Positions 1-5,977 of a DNA stretch of 13,434 nt are shown here, in pieces; within the stretch, counting starts at the first letter, position 1, and each line of letters opens with the position of its first letter. The position numbers were made by a program, and so were the translations under genes. The notes beneath the pieces were generated by a model. That model searched no databases. It worked only from the letters and a program-made list of their open reading frames with translations, and was not told where the DNA came from. The stretch is from Scalindua sp964437425 (GTDB lineage Bacteria > Planctomycetota > Brocadiia > Brocadiales > Scalinduaceae), in contig CAYTGO010000079.1 in the NCBI GenBank assembly GCA_964437425.1, positions 1 through 13,434 of the forward strand, written 5' to 3'.

Positions 1-1244
1 TTCTCCATAACCGTATGCAGTCTTCTTGCGCCGATACTTTGGCTTCTTTTGTTTATTTTAACAGCCATATCGGTTATCTCTTCGATTGCATCTTTCCCAA
101 ATTGAAGATTTACTTTCTCAGTCTTCAGTAGTTCAGTATATTGTTTTATCAGCGCATTTTTAGGTTCTGTCAGAATTCTTATAAACTCTTCCTTACCTAA
201 ATCTTTCAGCTCAACCCTTATTGGAAATCTGCCTTGAAGCTCAGGTATTAAATCTGATGGTTTTGAAACGTGAAATGCTCCTGCTGCTATAAACAGAATT
301 CTGTCTGTCTTAACCATGCCATATCTGGTAACAACAGTAGAACCCTCAACAATAGGCAATATATCTCTCTGTACTCCCTCGCGTGATATATCGGGCCCAT
401 GGCCAGATTCACGACTTGCGACTTTATCCAACTCGTCAATAAATATTATCCCCATGTTCTCAGCACGATCCAGCGCATCCTTCGTAACCTTTTCCTTATC
501 GATCAGCTTCTCGGCTTCTTCCTGCTTAATAATTTTTCGTGCTTCGCTTATTGGAGTTTTTTTCACCTGTGTTTTTGGTGGTATCATCTTTTCAATTACG
601 TTCTGAAAATCAACTCCTATTTCTTCTATTCCGGCAACAATGCCCTGCATAACAACAGGCCTTTCCTGTGTTTTGATCTCCACCATACGATCTTCAAGTT
701 TACCTTGTCTCAACTTATTCCTGAATTTCTCGCGGGTTGTTTCCAGTTTTTCTGCAACAGCAACTAACGTCTCTTTATCACCGTCTACACCTTCCCTGCT
801 AACGACCTCCGACTCTTCCTTCATTTCAGGTAATGGGAGTAGCAAATCTAGTAGCTTTTCCTCTGTATTCATCTCTGCCTTTTCACCGACTTTTTCCATC
901 TGCTCTGTTCGCACCATATTAACGGCTATCTCAACGATGTCTCTTATCATAGACTCCACATCGCGACCGTGGTAACCAACTTCTGTATATTTCGAAGCCT
1001 CCACCTTCAAAAAAGGAGCCTTTACTAAATTTGCTATTCTCCGTGCAATTTCAGTCTTCCCCACACCGGTAGGACCTATCATTATAATATTTTTCGGCAT
1101 AACCTCTTCACGCAATTCATCAGAAAGCTGTAATCTTCTCCATCGGTTTCTTATTGCTATAGCAACCGCTCTCTTTGCCTCCTTTTGGCCGACTATATAT
1201 TTATCTAACTCCTCAACTATCTTTCTAGGTGTCAACTCTCGCAC
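1..1244 (-). CDS. hslU: HslU (ClpY), ATPase subunit of the HslVU protease, C-terminus cut by window edge
   Basis: AAA+ unfoldase that threads protein substrates into the HslV peptidase in the cytoplasm. About 414 residues are present; the last few dozen lie beyond base 1. The N-terminus reads ELTPRKIVEELDKYIVGQ, the typical HslU opening. Walker A (GPTGVGKT) is at residues 57-64, Walker B (IIFIDELDK) has Asp270-Glu271, and the sensor-2 motif GARRL is at 405-409. The Walker B acid pair lies about 14 residues later than in E. coli HslU, so the intermediate (I) domain is somewhat enlarged. The pore loop reads GYHG where many HslU proteins have GYVG. The start is GTG at 1244, immediately after an in-frame stop, with GGAGG seven bases upstream inside hslV. 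The 13-bp overlap with hslV implies translational coupling. No frameshift was seen in the parts translated by eye. Confidence 0.95.
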   Translation of the reverse strand, partial: MRELTPRKIVEELDKYIVGQKEAKRAVAIAIRNRWRRLQLSDELREEVMPKNIIMIGPTGVGKTEIARRIANLVKAPFLKVEASKYTEVGYHGRDVESMIRDIVEIAVNMVRTEQMEKVGEKAEMNTEEKLLDLLLPLPEMKEESEVVSREGVDGDKETLVAVAEKLETTREKFRNKLRQGKLEDRMVEIKTQERPVVMQGIVAGIEEIGVDFQNVIEKMIPPKTQVKKTPISEARKIIKQEEAEKLIDKEKVTKDALDRAENMGIIFIDELDKVASRESGHGPDISREGVQRDILPIVEGSTVVTRYGMVKTDRILFIAAGAFHVSKPSDLIPELQGRFPIRVELKDLGKEEFIRILTEPKNALIKQYTELLKTEKVNLQFGKDAIEEITDMAVKINKRSQSIGARRLHTVME

Positions 1245-1771
1245 TCAATTTCCTCCACACGTATATTTGTATTTGTATACACACATATATCTGCCGTTAT
1301 CTTTAACGCTTCTTCCACTATTTGTTTTGCACTAAGTTCAGAATGTTTAACCAGGGCCCTTGCTGCAGCGGTAGCATACTGCCCACCGGAGCCTATGCCT
1401 AATATCCCATCATCCGGTTCTATTATCTCACCATTACCAGAGACAAGGAGGGAACAATTCTTATCTACAGATATCAATAATGACTCCAGCTTTCTCAAGA
1501 TCTTATCTGTACGCCAGTCCTTGGCAAGTTCATGCGCGCTCCTAAGTATATTACCCTGATATTTTTCTAATTTTGATTCGAACCGTTCCATTAGAGCGAA
1601 TGCATCTGCAGCCGATCCGGCAAAGCCTACGATAACCTTTTCATGGTATAACTTACGTATCTTGCACGCCTCTTTTTTGACGATAAAGGAACTCATAGTA
1701 ACCTGGCCATCACCACCAATGGCTACTGTTCCTTTGTGTTTTACCGATAAAATTGTCGTAGATTTAAACAT
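1232..1771 (-). CDS. hslV: HslV (ClpQ), threonine peptidase subunit of the HslVU protease
   Basis: Proteasome-beta-like threonine peptidase that forms the proteolytic core of the HslVU complex. The protein has 179 residues, a normal family length. Family signatures visible are TTILSV at residues 5-10, GGDGQVT, VGFAGSAADAF, LAKDWRTDKILRKLE and GIGSGGQYA. The catalytic residue should be Thr5: E. coli HslV begins Met-Thr-Thr, whereas here a short MFKS leader precedes the double Thr, so autoprocessing of a four-residue propeptide is expected, much as in Bacillus ClpQ. After QVT the usual Leu-Gly is replaced by Met-Ser-Ser, a minor local difference. It is the first gene of the hslVU unit, with a modest AGG-containing ribosome site and a plausible sigma70-type promoter upstream. 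Confidence 0.96.
   Translation of the reverse strand: MFKSTTILSVKHKGTVAIGGDGQVTMSSFIVKKEACKIRKLYHEKVIVGFAGSAADAFALMERFESKLEKYQGNILRSAHELAKDWRTDKILRKLESLLISVDKNCSLLVSGNGEIIEPDDGILGIGSGGQYATAAARALVKHSELSAKQIVEEALKITADICVYTNTNIRVEEIECES
1252..1256 (-). promoter_or_regulatory. Shine-Dalgarno of hslU inside hslV
   Basis: Minus-strand GGAGG sits seven bases before the GTG at 1244 and within the last codons of hslV. It fixes the hslU start at a GTG, since an in-frame TGA directly precedes that codon and the next in-frame alternative is only a TTG. Confidence 0.7.
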
Positions 1772-1804
1772 TATATTTACCTGGAAAAAATCATTATCAT
1801 ATTT

Positions 1805-1832
1805 ATCATATCAACAAATATTTGCATGGCAA
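1805..1832 (-). promoter_or_regulatory. Predicted sigma70-type promoter of hslVU
   Basis: On the minus strand, TTGCCA (1832-1827; 5 of 6 to TTGACA) is followed after 16 bases by TATGAT (1810-1805; 5 of 6 to TATAAT). Transcription would start near 1797, about 26 bases before the hslV ATG. The prediction is from motif matching by eye in AT-rich DNA. Confidence 0.42.
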
Positions 1833-1949
1833 GAATCTTTTACTAAAAAAACAGATTTCGACTAAACTCACAAAGCGGGAGATAATGAATGTACTATTTG
1901 GTTTAAATGAAATGGTTTTGCGGCATTGAAAATATTATCTGAAGCAAAG

Positions 1950-2159
1950 TTATTCGTAAACATCAATAGCATAGTCCGGACACATCAATCCACAAAATTT
2001 ACATGCGGTACATTTTTTACCATTACCGTTTACAAATTGTGCAGTATGATAACCAAAATGATTTACCTCAACAGACATTTTTAGAAGTCCGTAAGGACAT
2101 GCATCGATGCAAAGCTCACAGCCCTTACATCTATCTTCCTTAACTACTATTTTTCCCAT
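1950..2159 (-). CDS. Small 2x[4Fe-4S] ferredoxin, KorD-like (2-oxoacid:ferredoxin oxidoreductase delta subunit type)
   Basis: Electron-carrying polyferredoxin of 69 residues from the ATG at 2159. Two complete [4Fe-4S] ligand sets are visible: Cys11/14/17 with Cys21-Pro, and Cys50/53/56 with Cys60-Pro. The opening MGKIVV, the middle GYHTAQF segment and the ending CPDYAIDVYE match the delta subunit of 2-oxoglutarate/2-oxoacid:ferredoxin oxidoreductases (KorD/VorD). No alpha, beta or gamma subunit gene is adjacent: hslV follows and a divergent MOSC gene precedes. It may therefore serve a complex encoded elsewhere or act as a free ferredoxin. An upstream TTG at 2186 would add nine residues, but the family starts at MGKI and the predicted promoter would leave only about six bases before the TTG. 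Neither start has a clear Shine-Dalgarno, so the start is moderately certain. Confidence 0.88.
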   Translation of the reverse strand: MGKIVVKEDRCKGCELCIDACPYGLLKMSVEVNHFGYHTAQFVNGNGKKCTACKFCGLMCPDYAIDVYE

Positions 2160-2198
2160 TAAATCTATATAAAAAGTTTTAATCAATATTTTTATTTA

Positions 2199-2227
2199 AT
2201 TCTAAATAAACCTTATCTACGAATCAA
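2199..2227 (-). promoter_or_regulatory. Predicted sigma70-type promoter of the ferredoxin gene
   Basis: Minus-strand TTGATT (2227-2222; 4 of 6) and TAGAAT (2204-2199; 5 of 6) are separated by exactly 17 bases. The predicted transcription start near 2192 gives a leader of about 33 bases to the ATG at 2159. Confidence 0.42.
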
Positions 2228-2263
2228 CAAGAAAAATAATTATAATAATTTTGTTTCACACGA

Positions 2264-2269
2264 TATAAT
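2264..2269 (+). promoter_or_regulatory. Possible -10 element for the MOSC gene
   Basis: A perfect plus-strand TATAAT lies about 105 bases before the MOSC start. No convincing -35 box sits at the right distance, so this is weak. It would give a leader of about 100 bases. Confidence 0.2.
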
Positions 2270-2374
2270 GATCCCTTAAGATAGAGTAAGAAATTTCAAT
2301 AAACAACCAGAAACGTCAATACCTTCCTCATTGTATCGTTTGGTTTATTGTGAAAGCGAAAGGAAAAAATAAAT

Positions 2375-2893
2375 ATGGCTGAAATTATTTCAATCCATTT
2401 CGTTAGAAATCGAAATGATGTTGCTGAATCTTGTGATCACGTCACTGTACATTCTAATTTTGGAATTGTAGGGGATTACCGCTCAGATAAATTTCAAATT
2501 GGACAAATCACTTTAATAGAAGCCGAAGCCATAGACACAATGGCCCGGAAACTCGGCCATGACATACCTGCCGGTGCAAGTAGGCGTCAGATCATGGTTA
2601 AAGGTATCGAACTGAATGAGTTGATTGGTCAGAATTTACGCATAGGCCAGATACTTGTTCGTGTAGAAGATAAATGTAATCCATGTAAAAATATGGAAAC
2701 AAAAATTGGTCCTGGTGCCAAGGACGCAATGAACGACAAGGGAGGGATCCGTTGCAGGATCATCAAGGGAGGAGAGCTCTATGTTGGCGATAAAGTAACA
2801 GTGGAGATTCCCCGTTGTCCTTTTTACGCGAAACTTTCAAGCTTTTGTTTTAAACTTATCAGTTATCTCAAACGTCTTTCTAACAAGACTTAG
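2375..2893 (+). CDS. MOSC-domain protein (molybdenum cofactor sulfurase C-terminal domain family)
   Basis: A stand-alone MOSC protein of 172 residues. The family binds or transfers sulfur or molybdenum cofactor through a conserved cysteine, and the small stand-alone versions are mostly uncharacterised. Visible signatures are GIVGD at 30-34 (the family Gly-x-x-Gly-Asp), GASRRQIMVKGIEL around 67-80, CNPCKNME with Cys101 and Cys104, GPGAKDAM, GGIRCRII and GGELYVGD. After the normal domain end (about residue 145) there is a tail of some 26 residues, rich in aromatic and basic residues with two more cysteines, which could be a peripheral membrane or partner contact. The ATG at 2375 is preceded by AAAGGA. 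This is the only plus-strand gene in the window and it is convergent with the response regulator. No molybdoenzyme is nearby, so its target is unknown. Confidence 0.9.
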   Translation: MAEIISIHFVRNRNDVAESCDHVTVHSNFGIVGDYRSDKFQIGQITLIEAEAIDTMARKLGHDIPAGASRRQIMVKGIELNELIGQNLRIGQILVRVEDKCNPCKNMETKIGPGAKDAMNDKGGIRCRIIKGGELYVGDKVTVEIPRCPFYAKLSSFCFKLISYLKRLSNKT

Positions 2894-2992
2894 TATCATG
2901 GTACGGCCTGTCCACTGCCTAAATACCTGAGAGCAACGGCATAACCGGTTCAAACGGTATCCTCTTACTAACTTTAGACATCTCCAACTTCC

Positions 2993-3358
2993 TTACCCTA
3001 TCTTGGCCTTGATTTCTTCAATCATTTTTTCTTTTGTAAATGGTTTTTCAAGGAACACAAGATTCGGATCCATTTCCTTCAAATTCTTATATGCTTTTTC
3101 AGAAAAACTACTGCATATAATAACCGGGATATCTGAATATTCAGGCATACCCTTTATATAAAGAAAGAATGTATCTCCTGTTACCAGATCCAAGAGTATA
3201 TCAAGAATAATCAGATCCGGTTTTTTTTCCTCTAATTTAGCCAAGGCCTCATCGCCATCATACGCACGGACTATTTCGTAATCCGTATCTTCCAGCATCA
3301 TGGTGTAAAGATCATGAAAAGCCTGTTCATCTTCAACTATCATTATCGTCTTACCCAT
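2993..3358 (-). CDS. Single-domain response regulator (CheY-like receiver only)
   Basis: A phosphoacceptor protein of 121 residues consisting of a receiver domain and nothing else. The acidic pocket is Glu9-Asp10, the phosphorylated Asp is Asp53 in LIILDIL, the switch Ser is Ser83 (the position is usually Thr or Ser) and the conserved Lys is Lys105 in LEKPF. There is no DNA-binding or enzymatic output domain, so it must act by protein contact or pass phosphate onward. It lies 126 bp after the histidine kinase on the same strand and is very likely its partner. A strong AAGGAG eight bases before the ATG sets the start. Confidence 0.93.
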   Translation of the reverse strand: MGKTIMIVEDEQAFHDLYTMMLEDTDYEIVRAYDGDEALAKLEEKKPDLIILDILLDLVTGDTFFLYIKGMPEYSDIPVIICSSFSEKAYKNLKEMDPNLVFLEKPFTKEKMIEEIKAKIG

Positions 3359-3484
3359 TCTCTATTCTCCTTTCATTAGTTCATACGTTTGCAATCAAAA
3401 CTTGCATCCTTATCACTGAAATGGCAAACCCTTGCATACAAATGATATACTATACAAATCGCACTGGAAATTCCATCTTTAAAA

Positions 3485-5968
3485 TTATGTGATATCATCT
3501 GGTTCCGGAGTTGAGGCATCCGAACCCTTTTGAACGTCAGCGACTACTGGTAATGTAAACCTGAATGTTGTGCCTTTTCCCTTACCTTCACTTTCAATCC
3601 AGATTTTCCCACCGTGAGCATTTACAATTTTCTTACAGATAGCAAGACCAACACCTGAGCCATCGGCGCTTGCTCTTTCCTGATAGAATCTGCTAAAAAG
3701 TTTGTCAAAACTTCCCTTTGGTGTAATTAAACCAATCCCTTGATCTTTAACTGCTATTTCTATATCTCTACGTCTTCTTAGCGCAGACACAACAATTTCT
3801 CCGGTTTCAGAGTATTTTATAGCATTGTCTATTAAATTAGAAACAACCCTTGTCACCTCAGCTCTGTCACCAAACACTTCCGGTAATTTGTCTGGGATTC
3901 TGGTTGTTAATACTAACTTTTTCTTCTCCGCTATTAATTTTAGTCCTTCTGCAGTCTGTATTACGATTTCTTCCATATTCAATTTTTCCTTTTGATACGC
4001 TACACGACCAGACTCCAATACTGACAGATCCAATATACTCTGTATGGTTTTCTTTAGCCTTTGAATGTTATCATCAATTATTTTACTTAACTTTTTCCCC
4101 TTCTCTTTATCTACTTTTTCCTTAGTCGCCTCACCAGTCCAAAGATCTATGGCCATTTGAACCTGTGCTACCGGTGATTTTAATTCATGAGTTACATCTC
4201 GAATCATTACGTCTTTCATCTTATCAAGGCTGCGCAATTCCTCATTTGCCTTTTCTATTTCAACGCTTCTCTGCTTCAGTTCTTCATTTGTTGATTTAAG
4301 ATCTCTGGTTCTTTCCTCAACTGTTTTTTCCAGATTTGCTGTATAGTCCTGTAGTTCCTTTTCAAGTTTTTTCTGTTCAGTAATATCTCTAACCAGTTTT
4401 ATTATCGACTCCAACTCTCCTTCTTTATTTAAGATAGGGTAAGAAGCAATGAATACATATTTTTTGTCCCTTTCCACATAGTGTTCTGCCGTAGCAGGCA
4501 ACAATGTTTCAATTGATTTCATTGTAGGACAGTGATCACAAATAGATTCCCTACCTTTATATACGCAGAAGCATTTTTCACCGACAATATTCTCACCGTA
4601 AGTGTCCATCGCTACCTTATTAACTTGCATAATGGTCCCATCTTTGTCCAGGACTGTCATAGGATCTCTTATAGCATCAAACATTGATTCCATAAAAATG
4701 TTAGAGGATTGAAGCTCCTCATTTCTCTTTTTTATTGTCCTGGTCATCATGTTAAAAGAGACTGCAAGTTCACCAATTTCATCCTTGGTATGAATATCTA
4801 CATCTTGAGTAAGATCACCTGTATTCATTTTCCTGGTTGCATCTGTCAGATAAAGAATTGGAGCAACCATTCTTTGGCCCATAAAAACAGCAAGCACCAC
4901 TACCCCTAAAGAAACTATAATCATAATTGTATTAACATTTTTACGTAATTTGTGAACTTCTATATAACCTTCGTCATAATCAATCTCAGCAATTACACCC
5001 CAATCCAGTTCCGGGATCCATTGCCAGAAACCTATTACCTTAACTCCCCTGTAATCTAAATAACCCTCTCCATCAGAACCAGTGTGCCCTTTCAAACATT
5101 CCGCAACCGATCTTGTCAATTTCTCTGATTCAGGGTTGATTAGTTTAACTTCAAGAGTAGTATCACTTTCTATCAAACCCTCATTCCTTAAATCAGTTAC
5201 GAATCGAGATTCTGTTATCATATACCCCTGCTTATTAACAAGATATGTTTCGCCACTTGCGCCTAACTTTATACTTCTCATTAATTCACTTATTTTCTCA
5301 ACGTCGACCCTGAGGCATGCAACTCCCATTATTTTATTTTGATCGGTAATTGGAGTTGCAACAACCATAGTAGGAACACCTGTTTCCATCCTACCGTATT
5401 TATTTTCAACGAGTTCCTTTGAAGGGAATACCTGTGAGGCAAATGTTTCTCCATTCATCGCCTTTTTAAAATATTCCTGTTCAGAAACATCTGCACCTAT
5501 TCTACCCTTTTGAGTAGAGACATGAATAATACCTTCCGTATCACTTATAAGAACCTCCTTGTAGCCATACTCGTATCTTATGTAGTGAGTATATCTCAAA
5601 AGGCGCCAGAACCGTTTATCACTCGTGTTTATTCGAGAGGCAAGAAGCGTAAAAGGGTTTTCTGCAATAACCCTTACATCACCTTTTCTTTCTTCTGTCC
5701 ATCCTTTAATTAGTTCTGCCTGCTTGTGCCCGACACTTTGCAGATTTTGTATTAAAGATGATTGTAATGCATTCTGCGCTTTAGGATAAACCACCAGCCT
5801 CATTGCTAACAATGGAATAAGTGCCAGTATTAAAAACACAAGTATCATTTTCTTTTTAATCGATTTGATTTCGATAGCCTTAAACGAGGAACTCAGCTGT
5901 TCAAGGATTATAGATAATGGTCCTTTTTTCTTAAAGATTTCTAAAATATAGATTCCTTTTTTATCCAT
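3485..5968 (-). CDS. Membrane sensor histidine kinase: dCache - HAMP - PAS - HisKA - HATPase
   Basis: A transmembrane sensor kinase of 827 residues. Order: a cytoplasmic N-terminal stretch of about 40 residues, TM1 (about 41-60), an extracytoplasmic double-Cache-like sensor (about 62-340, with SDTEGIIHVST and the GASGETYLVNKQGYMI hallmark near 236-251), TM2 (about 345-365), HAMP (about 366-418), PAS (about 422-530), a coiled coil (about 530-590), the dimerisation domain with H-box His594 in VTHELKSP, and the ATPase domain with an N-box around Asn711-Asn715, G1 DQGIGL (742-747) and G2 GSGVGLAI (770-777). The PAS domain carries Cys466, Cys468, Cys477 and Cys480 in the order CFC, then CDHCP; similar CxxCP-bearing PAS domains occur in other kinases, and a redox or metal role is possible but not shown. 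The start codon is 9 bp after the stop of the fused flavoprotein gene, with GAGGG upstream, so the two are co-transcribed. The ligand is unknown. Confidence 0.95.
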   Translation of the reverse strand: MDKKGIYILEIFKKKGPLSIILEQLSSSFKAIEIKSIKKKMILVFLILALIPLLAMRLVVYPKAQNALQSSLIQNLQSVGHKQAELIKGWTEERKGDVRVIAENPFTLLASRINTSDKRFWRLLRYTHYIRYEYGYKEVLISDTEGIIHVSTQKGRIGADVSEQEYFKKAMNGETFASQVFPSKELVENKYGRMETGVPTMVVATPITDQNKIMGVACLRVDVEKISELMRSIKLGASGETYLVNKQGYMITESRFVTDLRNEGLIESDTTLEVKLINPESEKLTRSVAECLKGHTGSDGEGYLDYRGVKVIGFWQWIPELDWGVIAEIDYDEGYIEVHKLRKNVNTIMIIVSLGVVVLAVFMGQRMVAPILYLTDATRKMNTGDLTQDVDIHTKDEIGELAVSFNMMTRTIKKRNEELQSSNIFMESMFDAIRDPMTVLDKDGTIMQVNKVAMDTYGENIVGEKCFCVYKGRESICDHCPTMKSIETLLPATAEHYVERDKKYVFIASYPILNKEGELESIIKLVRDITEQKKLEKELQDYTANLEKTVEERTRDLKSTNEELKQRSVEIEKANEELRSLDKMKDVMIRDVTHELKSPVAQVQMAIDLWTGEATKEKVDKEKGKKLSKIIDDNIQRLKKTIQSILDLSVLESGRVAYQKEKLNMEEIVIQTAEGLKLIAEKKKLVLTTRIPDKLPEVFGDRAEVTRVVSNLIDNAIKYSETGEIVVSALRRRRDIEIAVKDQGIGLITPKGSFDKLFSRFYQERASADGSGVGLAICKKIVNAHGGKIWIESEGKGKGTTFRFTLPVVADVQKGSDASTPEPDDIT

Positions 5969-5977
5969 TTTTTACCC

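Noticed and set aside
316..975. Overlapping plus-strand open frames of 96-122 residues
   Set aside because: They are antisense to hslU, whose reading frame and AAA+ motifs run through the whole stretch.
2160..2186. Nine-codon upstream extension of the ferredoxin from a TTG
   Set aside because: The family begins at MGKI, there is no Shine-Dalgarno before the TTG, and the best promoter would start transcription only a few bases before it.
2930..2965. Short inverted repeat (ACCG/CGGT) between the converging MOSC and regulator genes as a terminator
   Set aside because: The stem is only about four base pairs and no T-run follows on either strand.
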